Shown: positions 24,089-32,762 of the stretch, one piece after another
Numbering within the stretch: position 1 is the first letter of the stretch
Layout of the letters: every line of letters begins with the position of its first letter
Assembly: GCA_029227035.1 (NCBI GenBank)
Contig: JAQXZD010000078.1
Span: 1 to 36,071 of the forward strand
Reading direction: 5' to 3'
Source: Lachnospiraceae bacterium
GTDB taxonomy: Bacteria > Bacillota > Clostridia > Lachnospirales > Lachnospiraceae
Length of the DNA: 36,071 nt
Notes under the pieces: generated by a model
What the model saw: only the letters and a program-made list of their open reading frames with translations
Told to the model about the DNA's origin: nothing
The model's database searches: none
Made by a program: the position numbers and the translations under genes

Positions 24089-25843
24089 ATGGAAAGCATG
24101 CCAATAAATACAATAAACCAGAAAATAGAACCTTCCCTGCGGGCAGCCCTGGAACAGACTCCGCCTGAGTCCGGGCAGTCCGGTGCCCTCTGGGAGATTA
24201 TCGTCCTGTACAGCGGAACCCCTGAGCTTCTTACCCTCTCCTTCCCAAACTATGCCATTACCTTCCTCCTTGGAAACTATGCCATTTTCCGGCTGCCGAA
24301 ATCAGCTATCGCAGAGGTTGCCGCTTCCCCCTCCGTCATCTATATCGAGCGTCCCAGACGCCTTGTCTATGAAGTTCTCGCCGGAAAACGAAGCTCCTGT
24401 ATTACCCCGCTTCAGGAAAACACCGCTTCTCCCCTGACCGGAAAAGGTGTCCTGATCTCTGTCATTGACTCCGGAATCGACTATATGCATCCGGATTTTA
24501 TAGATGAAAACGGCAATACCCGCATTCTGGCACTGTGGGATCAGAGTATTCCTGCGAATCCTTCCGCAGGGCTTTTTCCGCCTGCCGGTTACCGTCTCGG
24601 CACTCTTTTCGAAGAAGAAAGAATCAATGCCGCCATCCATGCAGACTCTGCCACAGAGCGTTATGAACAGTGTTCAAGCATTGATTCCAGCGGACATGGC
24701 ACACATGTTGCAGGCATTGCTGCCGGAAACGGCCGCGCCTCTTTGGGACGCTTTCGCGGCGTTGCCTGGGAAGCATCCCTGCTTATCATAAAGCTTGCCG
24801 CCCCCGAGCCTTATGGTTTTCCCAGTACCACCCAGCTTATGCAGGCTGTGGATTTCAGCATCCGTTTTGCCGCTGCCGAAAATCTTCCTCTCTCCATCAA
24901 TCTGAGTTTCGGCAACACTTACGGCTCCCACAGCGGCTCCTCTCTTTTGGAAACTTACCTGGATTTTGTCTCCGGTCTGGGACAGACTGCAATCGTTGTG
25001 GGAAGCGGCAATGAAGGGGACAACGGCGGGCATGCCGGCGGACATCTTGCACCTGCCGAAACCCGAAAACTGGAATTTTCCATCGGCGATTACGAGCCCT
25101 CCCTCTCCATCCAGATCTGGAAAAATTACTGGGACGAAGTACGCTTTCAGCTTCTCTCTCCTTCCGGCGACACTCCGTTTATTCTTCCGGAAGAACCGGG
25201 AAGCTACCGCTTTCAGATGGAAAACACAAATCTTTTTGTCTACACCGGCACACCGTCTCCTTACAGCATCTATCAGGAAATCTATCTGGATTTTCTGCCC
25301 CGGAACACCTATATCAATGCCGGTATCTGGACGCTGACTCTGACCGCCCAGACGGTTACGGATGGCATCTATGACCTGTGGATGCCGGCCTTTGCCCTGC
25401 GCGGAAGCAACACACAATTTCTGACTCCTACGCCTGAAATCACTCTGACCATTCCCTCCACTGCTGCCAAAGTGATTACCGTAGGCGCCTATGATGCATA
25501 CACCAACACCCCCGCCTCTTTTTCCGGCCGCGGCTTTACCTGGAATACCAATCAGGTCAAACCGGATCTTGTTGCCCCGGGTGTGGACATTACAAGCTGT
25601 GCCGCAGGCGGCGGATATGAGACGCGAAGCGGTACCTCCATGGCCACTCCCTTCGTCAGCGGAAGTTGTGCACTCCTGATGCAATGGGGCATTGTGGAGA
25701 AAAGGGATTCTTTTCTCTACGGGGAAAAGCTGAAAGCCTATCTCATCCGCGGCGCAAAACGGCTTCCCTTTGCACAAAATTACCCCAACCCGCAAACGGG
25801 CTGGGGTGCATTATGCCTGAAAAATTCTCTTCCTACTTTGTAA
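24089..25843 (+). CDS. S8 family serine protease (subtilisin-like, Csp-like)
   Basis: 584 aa from ATG 24089-24091, preceded by AGGGGA; earlier GTG/ATG codons (24059-24070) lie inside palindrome III. The triad is complete: Asp127 (VIDSGID), His203 (HGTHVAGIAAG) and Ser517 (GTSMATP), with Asn in VGSGNEG as the oxyanion residue. An approximately 100-residue N-terminal part resembles a prodomain, and a beta insertion (about 330-440) lies between His and Ser, as in clostridial Csp germination proteases. There is no signal peptide, so the protein is cytosolic, forespore-located or released unconventionally. Codon use is richer in G/C than in the Fic/Wadjet region. The 3' end overlaps the convergent C39 gene by 11 bp. 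Confidence 0.94.
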   Translation: MESMPINTINQKIEPSLRAALEQTPPESGQSGALWEIIVLYSGTPELLTLSFPNYAITFLLGNYAIFRLPKSAIAEVAASPSVIYIERPRRLVYEVLAGKRSSCITPLQENTASPLTGKGVLISVIDSGIDYMHPDFIDENGNTRILALWDQSIPANPSAGLFPPAGYRLGTLFEEERINAAIHADSATERYEQCSSIDSSGHGTHVAGIAAGNGRASLGRFRGVAWEASLLIIKLAAPEPYGFPSTTQLMQAVDFSIRFAAAENLPLSINLSFGNTYGSHSGSSLLETYLDFVSGLGQTAIVVGSGNEGDNGGHAGGHLAPAETRKLEFSIGDYEPSLSIQIWKNYWDEVRFQLLSPSGDTPFILPEEPGSYRFQMENTNLFVYTGTPSPYSIYQEIYLDFLPRNTYINAGIWTLTLTAQTVTDGIYDLWMPAFALRGSNTQFLTPTPEITLTIPSTAAKVITVGAYDAYTNTPASFSGRGFTWNTNQVKPDLVAPGVDITSCAAGGGYETRSGTSMATPFVSGSCALLMQWGIVEKRDSFLYGEKLKAYLIRGAKRLPFAQNYPNPQTGWGALCLKNSLPTL

Positions 25844-26783
25844 ATGCCCACAGATTTTTAATCTGCGGAAGAACCGTATCATAGGACCACAGTACCTTTG
25901 AGCGCTCCTTGCTGTTTGGATCATGAATGACCAGTCTGCCATCCTCCTCGCCCACCAGAACGATAAAATGTCCCTGAGTGGTAAAATCTCCCGGTCCCAC
26001 ACTGCAGATTATCGGCTCGCCATTCTGAAGATGCTGACGGATAACGGATTCATCCAGACTGATTTCCGTCCCGCAGACTCCAAAATGCGTACAACCTTCC
26101 GTCATCAGACTCCATGCCGTCCCGGTTCCTTCCAGATAATATCCTGCTTCCTCCGCATAAGCAGCCACCTTATCCGGGGTTGCCTCCTGATTTCCTGTCA
26201 GTGCCAGTGTAACCATGGACAGACAGGTCGGCGCACAGCCGGATATGGCAATATCACTGCCGCCATACGGTGCATACCCCCAGCGTTTATCCCACTGAAT
26301 CAGAAGCGGGAACGCCGCTGAAAGTTCCTCTTTTTCAAAACCGCCTGTGGCCTCCGGCTTTGCATCCGGGTATCCCTGTACAAAGGACAACATATCCGGA
26401 TTATTGCAAAGCATACCAAGAAGTTCTTCCGGATATGCATCATAATTGTCATAGATTGCCTGATAAGCACTGTCTTTTTTGGCAAGTTTCCGAATCTTTT
26501 TTTCAATGTCCGATTCGTCTCTCTTAACCGGTTCCTCCAGATGTGCATCCTCTTCCTTCACATAGCCGTCTGCACGATAATCTTCCCATCTCATATCTCC
26601 GAGATTCATGGCTCCCACATGCCAAAGGAGCCGGACTGCACAGACTGCAAGCACTGCCAGTACCGTAAGCTTTACAATTGCTATATTTCTCCTTCTCCGC
26701 CTCTGCCGTCTTCTCTTCTCCCGTATACTTGTCCTCTGTCCGTTCACCGCCGTCAACTGTATTTCTCCACTCTGAACCTGCAT
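25833..26783 (-). CDS. Membrane-anchored C39-like cysteine protease
   Basis: 316 aa; start behind GAGGAGG. A very basic N-terminus (REKRRRQRRRRRN) precedes one transmembrane helix (about 34-55), so the catalytic part is extracellular. A linker (about 60-155) leads to a papain-like C39_2 domain: Gln163 in LIQWDKRWG, Cys183 in SGCAPTC, His272 in GHFIVL and Asp288 in HDPNS. Unlike peptide-exporting C39 domains it is not fused to an ABC transporter. It lies 92 bp after the histidine kinase gene and is probably controlled by that two-component system. Likely roles are cell-surface protein or peptide processing. Confidence 0.9.
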   Translation of the reverse strand: MQVQSGEIQLTAVNGQRTSIREKRRRQRRRRRNIAIVKLTVLAVLAVCAVRLLWHVGAMNLGDMRWEDYRADGYVKEEDAHLEEPVKRDESDIEKKIRKLAKKDSAYQAIYDNYDAYPEELLGMLCNNPDMLSFVQGYPDAKPEATGGFEKEELSAAFPLLIQWDKRWGYAPYGGSDIAISGCAPTCLSMVTLALTGNQEATPDKVAAYAEEAGYYLEGTGTAWSLMTEGCTHFGVCGTEISLDESVIRQHLQNGEPIICSVGPGDFTTQGHFIVLVGEEDGRLVIHDPNSKERSKVLWSYDTVLPQIKNLWAFTK

Positions 26784-26875
26784 TCTGATTTCCTCCTCAT
26801 TCCTGTGTTCTCATTCACTGATTACACCTTATCAGAATCCGGCGGCGAATGTTTTCGTTTTCTCTTTGTATTTTC

Positions 26876-27967
26876 TTACAAATTTCTTAAGGGCAGCCAC
26901 ACGAAAAAGCGGATGGCCTCCTCCTCGCTCTCTGCCTCAATATGCCCTCCGTGCAATTCAACAATCTCTTTTGCAATGGCAAGTCCCAGCCCCGAGCCTC
27001 CGGTGGCGGAAGAACGCGCTTCATCCAGACGGTAAAACTGTTCAAAGATTCTCTCCAGCTTTTCTTTCGGAATGGTTTTTCCGCAATTCTCCACACGAAT
27101 CCATGCATATTCCTCCGCCCGCGAAAGAGTCAGCTTAATCGCACTGTCTTCATAACAGTAAAAGATGGCATTGCGTATCAGATTGTCAAATACGCGCTCC
27201 AGCTTGTCCGGATCACAGACGATGTCTATATCCTTTTCGATGGAAAGCTCCCACCTGAGATTTTTTTCTTCCATAATCGGAAGAAATTCACTTGCCGTCT
27301 GCTCCAGCATACGACTCAGGCTCACCCTGGTCAGATTCAATTCCATATTGGTCAGATTAAACCGTGTAATCTCGAAGAATTCATTGATAAGCTGCTCCAG
27401 TCTCTGCGCCTTGTCATACGCTATGTCCGTATACTTTGCCCGCAGCTCCGGCGATATCTGCGGCTCATCCCGCAATAATGTCAGATATCCGATTACGCTG
27501 GTAAGCGGTGTCTTCAAGTCATGCGCCAGATAAACAATCAAGTCATTTTTTCTCTGTTCCGCTTCCTTTGCAAGACTCTCATTCCGCAGCATCTGTTCCC
27601 GAACACTGTTCATTTCATCCTGCAGTTCCTTAAGCGGTGCTCGCATCCGTACCGGTTCCCCGGCATGAAGAGCCATTTTTTCGGACACCTGCACCACTTC
27701 ACGCAGATACAGCCAGATTCGGACGGTAAATACCAGCGTCACCAACAGACCTCCCGCCAGGCAGATAATTGCCATATATAAAGTCAGATTTTCCTTAATC
27801 TTATGAAGAAGCGGATACCAGAACTCATTTCCGTACCAGACATGCGACTGGCACAGGGTTTTCAAAGCATACACCAGAGCGATAAAGCACACCGCCATCA
27901 CCACCAGCGATGCAAAATATTCGATAACCAGCCTCTTAATAATCTGCCCTCTTTGCCTTTTTTCCAT
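26876..27967 (-). CDS. Sensor histidine kinase, VanS-like
   Basis: 363 aa. Two transmembrane helices (about 12-36 and 62-88) enclose a short external loop of about 25 residues, then comes a HAMP-like linker, a HisKA domain with His149 in YLAHDLKTPLTSVIGY, and an HATPase domain with the N box DNLIRNAIFY and G box GGSGLGLAIAKEIVELHGG. The short sensor loop suggests it detects a membrane-near signal or cell-wall-active compound. It starts 8 bp after the regulator stop. Its substrate is the adjacent VanR-like regulator. No vanHAX genes are in the window, so VanS-like refers to sequence type, not resistance. Confidence 0.94.
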   Translation of the reverse strand: MEKRQRGQIIKRLVIEYFASLVVMAVCFIALVYALKTLCQSHVWYGNEFWYPLLHKIKENLTLYMAIICLAGGLLVTLVFTVRIWLYLREVVQVSEKMALHAGEPVRMRAPLKELQDEMNSVREQMLRNESLAKEAEQRKNDLIVYLAHDLKTPLTSVIGYLTLLRDEPQISPELRAKYTDIAYDKAQRLEQLINEFFEITRFNLTNMELNLTRVSLSRMLEQTASEFLPIMEEKNLRWELSIEKDIDIVCDPDKLERVFDNLIRNAIFYCYEDSAIKLTLSRAEEYAWIRVENCGKTIPKEKLERIFEQFYRLDEARSSATGGSGLGLAIAKEIVELHGGHIEAESEEEAIRFFVWLPLRNL

Positions 27968-27975
27968 ATTGCCCC

Positions 27976-28680
27976 CTATTTAATCATATATCCCATTCCC
28001 CATACGGTCTGTATCAGCTTGGGGTTTTTTGCCTGTTCATGCATCTTTTCCCGTATTCTTGCAATATGCGCCATCACGGTATTGTTACTGTCATAATACT
28101 TTTCTCCCCACACTGCCTCGTAGAGTTCCTCCGAGGACACCACCTGTCCCCTGTGCTCACAGAGATGCCAGAGAATCCTGAATTCCAGCGGCGTAAGCAC
28201 AAGCTGCTCGCCGTTCCAGGTACACTGAAAAGTATCCTTTTCCATATGCAGTCCCTGTATATTGTATTCCTGCTGTTCCTCTGTCTTCTGCTTATGCTTT
28301 GCCTGTCTGTTATACTGATGATAACGGCGAAGCTGGGTTTTGACGCGGGCACTCAGCTCCAACGGGTTAAACGGTTTTGTAATATAATCATCTGCTCCCA
28401 CAGTCAGCCCCTGTATCTTATCCCTGTCCTCTACTCTGGCCGTCAGCATGATAATCGGGTAATTGTGGGATTCTCTTATGAACCTGCACAATTCCATTCC
28501 GTCTATGTCCGGAAGCATCACATCCAGGATTGCCAGATCCAGCTCCCGCTCCTCAATACAGGCTTTCGCATCCGCTCCGTTGTAAAATTTATATATCTCA
28601 TAATCCTCGTTACTCAGATAAAGCTCCACCAGATCACAGATTTCCCGCTCATCATCCACGATGAGAATCTTCTCTTTCAC
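27976..28680 (-). CDS. Response regulator, OmpR/VanR type
   Basis: 234 aa with a GTG start (28678-28680) 8 nt after GGAGG; the start lies inside the 3' end of the LacI gene (29-bp overlap). The receiver domain has Asp9/Asp10, phospho-acceptor Asp53 (ILDVMLPD) and Lys102 (TKPFNP). The C-terminal winged helix (VLTPLEFRILWHLCEHRGQV to WGMGYMIK) binds DNA. The linker (about 120-140) is rich in Gln and Lys. It is in one transcription unit with the kinase and probably the C39 protease; the GalR-type repressor may be co-transcribed. Confidence 0.94.
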   Translation of the reverse strand: MKEKILIVDDEREICDLVELYLSNEDYEIYKFYNGADAKACIEERELDLAILDVMLPDIDGMELCRFIRESHNYPIIMLTARVEDRDKIQGLTVGADDYITKPFNPLELSARVKTQLRRYHQYNRQAKHKQKTEEQQEYNIQGLHMEKDTFQCTWNGEQLVLTPLEFRILWHLCEHRGQVVSSEELYEAVWGEKYYDSNNTVMAHIARIREKMHEQAKNPKLIQTVWGMGYMIK

Positions 28681-29689
28681 ACTTCATTCCTCCCTCCATA
28701 TTCGGACCGCAGGATTCCCGTTCCACCAGAGAGCACGGAATCTTCACCTTAAGGGGTGTCTCTATGCTCAGATTGGACGATACATACAAAAAATTGGCTC
28801 CATGCTGCCCCATATCATAAGCCGGCGCGTGAATCGTCGTCAGCGCCGGAGATGTGTATGCCGCCATCTCCGTATCATTAAAACCTATAATGGATATATT
28901 TCCCGGCACCGACAGTCCATGGTCTTCAATGGCTTTCATCGCCCCCAGCGCAATGGCATCGCTGGCTGCAAATACCGCCGTCGGAAATGTCTTTCCCCGA
29001 AGCAGCTCCTCCATCATATGGTAACCGGAGACGGTGGAATAATCGCCCTCCTTAAGAAATGGCTGATACTCCTTCTTATGTTTCTTCATATAAGACACAA
29101 AAGCCCTCTGTCTTTCATCCCTTACCGCCTCTCCGTTTGACATATACTCCCTGCCTCCCAGAAAAGCAATGCGGTTATGCCCCAGCCTGTCCAGATAAGC
29201 CAGTGCGGTATCGACCGCCTGCTTAAAATCCATCGTCAGCGTGGTAATTTCATAATCCGGCACGGTCATATCCAAAAAAACAATATTGGGACATATCCCG
29301 ATAAACCGTTGCACTTCCTCCCCGCTGAACTTTCCGATGCAGGCAAGCCCGTCAACTCCCTTTAAAGCTTCCATGTAATCTGCATCCGTGCGGAATGCCC
29401 GCGCAATGGCTATGGAATTTTTCACGCAGAAATCCTCTATGCCTTTGCGGACCATAAGATAATAATGGTCCTGCATCTCCTGCTCTGCCGAAAACCACTG
29501 TACCACACCCATCCGGAAGGCTGCGCGATTCATCGCCCGGGACTTGTGATAATGAAGTGTCTCGGCCGCTTCCAACACGCGCTGTCTTGTCTCCTGTGAA
29601 ACCGATAGACTGGCATCCCTGTTCAGAATCCGGGAAACCGCGGACTGCGAAACCCCTGCCAGTTTTGAAATATCCTTTAGTGTTGCCAT
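28652..29689 (-). CDS. galR: LacI/GalR family transcriptional repressor
   Basis: 345 aa; GAGGTGG ribosome site 4 nt before the ATG. Residues 1-50 are the LacI HTH and hinge (LKDISKLAGVSQSAVSRILN, then ETRQRVLEAAETLHYH). The rest is a periplasmic-binding-like sugar domain ending with IIGFNDTEMAAYTSPALTTI. It is divergent from galK-galT, with a perfect dyad operator between them, so the ligand is very probably galactose or a related sugar. The operator also lies just downstream of its own promoter, which implies autoregulation. The last 29 bp overlap the response regulator gene. Confidence 0.92.
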   Translation of the reverse strand: MATLKDISKLAGVSQSAVSRILNRDASLSVSQETRQRVLEAAETLHYHKSRAMNRAAFRMGVVQWFSAEQEMQDHYYLMVRKGIEDFCVKNSIAIARAFRTDADYMEALKGVDGLACIGKFSGEEVQRFIGICPNIVFLDMTVPDYEITTLTMDFKQAVDTALAYLDRLGHNRIAFLGGREYMSNGEAVRDERQRAFVSYMKKHKKEYQPFLKEGDYSTVSGYHMMEELLRGKTFPTAVFAASDAIALGAMKAIEDHGLSVPGNISIIGFNDTEMAAYTSPALTTIHAPAYDMGQHGANFLYVSSNLSIETPLKVKIPCSLVERESCGPNMEGGMKCEREDSHRG

Positions 29690-29703
29690 GCTTCCACCTC
29701 ATA

Positions 29704-29719
29704 TAGTAAACTTTTACTA
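29704..29719. promoter_or_regulatory. LacI/GalR operator O1
   Basis: Perfect dyad TAGTAAA-CT-TTTACTA. It lies between the repressor promoter -10 and its start codon, where bound repressor would block its own transcription. Confidence 0.75.
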
Positions 29720-29727
29720 ACATGTAC

Positions 29728-29756
29728 ATTCTACCATGCCTGCCTATCTTTGTCTA
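29728..29756 (-). promoter_or_regulatory. Promoter of the LacI/GalR gene
   Basis: On the minus strand, TAGACA (29751-29756) and TAGAAT (29728-29733) are 17 bp apart, about 40 bp before the start codon. Confidence 0.6.
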
Positions 29757-29770
29757 TTCCAAATAAAATT

Positions 29771-29787
29771 TTTACTACTTTTTACTA
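29771..29787. promoter_or_regulatory. Tandem operator half-sites next to the galK promoter
   Basis: Two copies of TTTACTA (29771-29777 and 29781-29787), exactly 10 bp apart, repeat the half-site of O1 and end 9 bp before the galK -35. They probably form the second GalR site, allowing a loop with O1 about 65 bp away. Confidence 0.55.
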
Positions 29788-29795
29788 AAAATTTG

Positions 29796-29824
29796 TTGAC
29801 TTTCCTTTTTGATGATTCTATATT
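29796..29824 (+). promoter_or_regulatory. Promoter of galK-galT
   Basis: TTGACT (29796-29801), a 17-bp spacer and TATATT (29819-29824), about 40 bp before the galK ATG. Confidence 0.8.
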
Positions 29825-29862
29825 TACTTTATAAGAGTATTAACTATCGGGAGGAATACACT

Positions 29863-31143
29863 ATGACACAGACAGAGACTTTAAAAAAGGAATTTGCAGA
29901 GCATAAATACGATGCTCTGCTGACAGACATTTACATTGATAAAGCAAAACTGGCCTATCAGACAGACCGTTATATCCGCGCTGTTTCGGCCTATGAAGAT
30001 GCCTTCGGTGCCGGAGAGGTATCCATATACAGCGCTCCCGGCCGAAGCGAAATCGGAGGCAACCACACCGACCACCAGCACGGCGAAGTCCTTGCCTCTT
30101 CCATCAACAACGATGCGATTGCGATTGTTTCCGTAATTTCGGAGCCGGAGGTCCGGGTTATCTCAGACGGATACAGTCTGATTACCATTCCGTTAGACTC
30201 CCTTGCGCGCAGTGCCTCTGAGGAGGGAACCACCACTGCCCTTATCAAAGGTGTTCTTGCAGGATTGCAGGAGCGCGGATACAAGCTTGGCGGTTTTCAG
30301 GCTTATATCACCAGTGACGTCCTAATCGGTGCCGGACTGTCCTCCTCTGCGGCTTTTGAGACCATTATCGGTACAATCGTTTCCGGTCTGTACAACCATA
30401 TGGAGATTTCTCCTGTGGAAATTGCCATCATCGGACAATACGCAGAAAATGTTTATTTTGGCAAACCCTGCGGCCTGATGGATCAGATGGCATGCTCTGT
30501 GGGAAGTCTTGTACATATTGATTTTGCAAACCCACAGGAGCCTGTTGTGGAACGGATTGAATTTGATCTGGATGCCCACGGTTACAGTCTCTGCATCACC
30601 GATACCAAAGGCTCCCATGCAGACCTCACCCCGGACTATGCTGCAATTCCTGCCGAGATGAAACAGGCTGCTGCCTGCTTTGGGAAGGAATTTCTGGCAG
30701 AAGTCACCGCAGAAGAGGTGCTTTCCGGCATTAACCTCATCCGCGAAAAGGTCAATGACCGCGCTGCCCTCAGGGCTCTCCATTTTGTTCAGGAGAATCA
30801 GCGTGTGAGACAGGAAACAAAGGCTCTTTCGGAAGATCGCTTTGAAGATTTCCTTACCACCGTAAAAGCTTCCGGGGATTCTTCCTTCAAGTATCTGCAA
30901 AACGTATATACCAACCATGACGTGGAACACCAGAATGTGTCCATCGCCCTTGCCGTCAGCGACTGTGTCCTGGGCAAAAATGGTGTCAGCCGCGTACACG
31001 GCGGCGGTTTCGCCGGTACCATACAGGCTTTTGTCAAAAATGAAGCCGTATCCGCTTACAAAAAACAGATGGATGCCATCTTCGGGGAAGGCTCCTGCGA
31101 CATCTTAAAAATCCGCAAATACGGCGGTATGCTCGTACTGTAA
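29863..31143 (+). CDS. galK: Galactokinase
   Basis: 426 aa from ATG 29863-29865 with GGGAGG 9 nt upstream. GalK phosphorylates alpha-D-galactose at C1 with ATP, the first step of the Leloir pathway. GHMP-kinase motifs: the galactokinase signature GRSEIGGNHTDHQHGEV (from Gly60; Arg61 catalytic), the ATP-binding GAGLSSSAA (156-164), catalytic Asp207 in GLMDQ, and HGGGFAGTIQ near the C-terminus. The first of two genes, 24 bp before galT, behind a LacI/GalR-controlled promoter. The signature carries SEIGGN in place of the NLIGE form of E. coli, which is common in Clostridia. Confidence 0.97.
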   Translation: MTQTETLKKEFAEHKYDALLTDIYIDKAKLAYQTDRYIRAVSAYEDAFGAGEVSIYSAPGRSEIGGNHTDHQHGEVLASSINNDAIAIVSVISEPEVRVISDGYSLITIPLDSLARSASEEGTTTALIKGVLAGLQERGYKLGGFQAYITSDVLIGAGLSSSAAFETIIGTIVSGLYNHMEISPVEIAIIGQYAENVYFGKPCGLMDQMACSVGSLVHIDFANPQEPVVERIEFDLDAHGYSLCITDTKGSHADLTPDYAAIPAEMKQAAACFGKEFLAEVTAEEVLSGINLIREKVNDRAALRALHFVQENQRVRQETKALSEDRFEDFLTTVKASGDSSFKYLQNVYTNHDVEHQNVSIALAVSDCVLGKNGVSRVHGGGFAGTIQAFVKNEAVSAYKKQMDAIFGEGSCDILKIRKYGGMLVL

Positions 31144-31167
31144 ACATTCAAAAAGGAGGAAACTGTT

Positions 31168-32661
31168 TTGATTTGCAACTATATTCATGAACTGATTAAC
31201 TATGGAATAAGAACCGGCCTGGTTGCGCCGGAAGACAGCATCTGTATCACCAATCAGTTGCTGGCACTGTTTGACCTAGCAGAATATGAGGAGCCCAAAG
31301 CACCTTCCGATGCTTCCCGTCCGCTCTGTGAAATTTTAAAGGATATGACGGATTATGCCGTGTCCAATCATATTCTCGCCGAGGATACCGTCACCATGCG
31401 GGATCTCTTTGATACAAAAATCATGGGACTTATGACACCGCTTCCGTCCCTGGTACAAAAAAATTTCCGGGAAAAATACGAGATTTCTCCAAAAGCGGCC
31501 ACGGATTATTATTACGATTTCAGCCGGGCAACCAATTATATCCGCACCGACCGTATCGCAAAGGATGAAAAGTGGGTGGCTGATACGGAATTTGGTCCGA
31601 TTGACATCACCATCAACCTCTCCAAGCCGGAAAAGGATCCACGGGACATTGCAAAAGCCGGACAGGCAAAAAAATCCGGCTACCCGAGCTGCCTTCTCTG
31701 CAAGGAGAATGAAGGATATGCCGGACATCTGAACCATCCGGCAAGACAGAACCACCGCATCATTCCTCTGAATCTGTGCGGCGAAACTTACTACCTGCAG
31801 TATTCTCCATATGTATATTACAATGAGCACTGCATCATCTTTAACGAAAAACATATTCCCATGAAGATCAACAAGGCAACCTTTGAGAAGCTCTTGGATT
31901 TTGTGGCACAGTTTCCGCACTATACCGCTGGCTCCAATGCCGATCTGCCAATTGTGGGCGGTTCCATCTTAAGCCACGATCATTTTCAGGGCGGCAATTA
32001 TACCTTTGCCATGGCAAAAGCCCCTTATGAATGGGAATTTTCCATTAAGGATTATCCGGCTGTTCATGCCGGCATCATCAAGTGGCCAATGTCCGTCATC
32101 CGCCTTGAGAGCGAAGACTCTCACCTGGTCGCAGATGCCGCAGACCACATTCTCACCGCCTGGCGGCAGTACACCGACGCAGACGCCTTTATCTTCTGCG
32201 AGACGGACGGCGTTATGCACAACACTATTACCCCGATTGCACGAAGACAGGGAAAGCTGTTCCAGCTTGATCTGGTACTTCGCAATAACATCACCACCGA
32301 CGAATATCCTATGGGGATGTACCATCCTCATGCCGAGTACCACCATATCAAAAAGGAAAACATCGGACTGATCGAAGTCATGGGACTTGCCGTGCTTCCT
32401 TCCCGGCTGAAGCAGGAGATGTCTGCACTGGAAGATGCCATCCTGACTCACAAGGATATCCGCAGTATTTCCTCCATTGAGAAACATGCCGACTGGGTGG
32501 ATAGCTGGCTGGATAAATACGAAATCACCGCAGAAAATATTCATTCGATTCTGCAAAAGGAAATCGGTATTGTCTTCTTAAAAGTGCTGGAATGTGCCGG
32601 CGTATACAAGCGCACGCCGGAAGGCAGAAATGCTTTTCAGAAATTCATTCAGACTCTTTAA
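31168..32661 (+). CDS. galT: UDP-glucose-hexose-1-phosphate uridylyltransferase, class II
   Basis: 497 aa, starting with TTG (31168-31170) 8 nt after a perfect AGGAGG; no in-frame ATG fits. GalT exchanges UMP between UDP-glucose and galactose-1-phosphate. The Firmicutes-type (class II) enzyme is longer than E. coli GalT and has its own motifs: HPARQNHRIIPL, the active-site-like SHDHFQGG (His270, His272), NTITPIARR, and YHHIKKENIGLIEVMGLAVLP. It is co-transcribed with galK; galE is not in the window, so the pathway is completed elsewhere. An 85-nt hairpin follows. Confidence 0.96.
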   Translation: MICNYIHELINYGIRTGLVAPEDSICITNQLLALFDLAEYEEPKAPSDASRPLCEILKDMTDYAVSNHILAEDTVTMRDLFDTKIMGLMTPLPSLVQKNFREKYEISPKAATDYYYDFSRATNYIRTDRIAKDEKWVADTEFGPIDITINLSKPEKDPRDIAKAGQAKKSGYPSCLLCKENEGYAGHLNHPARQNHRIIPLNLCGETYYLQYSPYVYYNEHCIIFNEKHIPMKINKATFEKLLDFVAQFPHYTAGSNADLPIVGGSILSHDHFQGGNYTFAMAKAPYEWEFSIKDYPAVHAGIIKWPMSVIRLESEDSHLVADAADHILTAWRQYTDADAFIFCETDGVMHNTITPIARRQGKLFQLDLVLRNNITTDEYPMGMYHPHAEYHHIKKENIGLIEVMGLAVLPSRLKQEMSALEDAILTHKDIRSISSIEKHADWVDSWLDKYEITAENIHSILQKEIGIVFLKVLECAGVYKRTPEGRNAFQKFIQTL

Positions 32662-32665
32662 CGCC

Positions 32666-32754
32666 AAATGAATTTGCATATTCTATTGCAGACACGCTCT
32701 CGCTCTGAAAACAACGTAGCGGTCTGCAATTAGAATAGCAAAATTCATTTTTTT
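32666..32754 (+). terminator. Extended hairpin terminator after galT
   Basis: Arms 32666-32693 and 32722-32750 pair over about 25 bp with small bulges (AAATGAATTT/AAATTCATTT, TATTCTA/TAGAATA, TTGCAGAC/GTCTGCAA), with an extra CGCT/AGCG stem in the 28-nt loop, then seven T on the plus strand (32748-32754). It sits between convergent galT and the HAD gene. It is much longer than a normal terminator and may be a palindromic repeat that serves as one. Confidence 0.75.
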
Positions 32755-32762
32755 ATACTCGA

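Noticed and set aside
24674-25795. 373-aa open frame antisense to the S8 protease
   Set aside because: No ribosome site, low-complexity translation, and it mirrors a gene with full catalytic motifs; it results from codon bias.
16683-28680. Vancomycin resistance locus (VanZ, VanR, VanS-like genes)
   Set aside because: The genes are in separate operons 10 kb apart and no vanH, vanA/B, vanX or vanY is present; the similarity is at family level only.
30322-30999. 225-aa frame antisense to galK
   Set aside because: Shadow frame of a clearly identified galactokinase; no ribosome site or domain.
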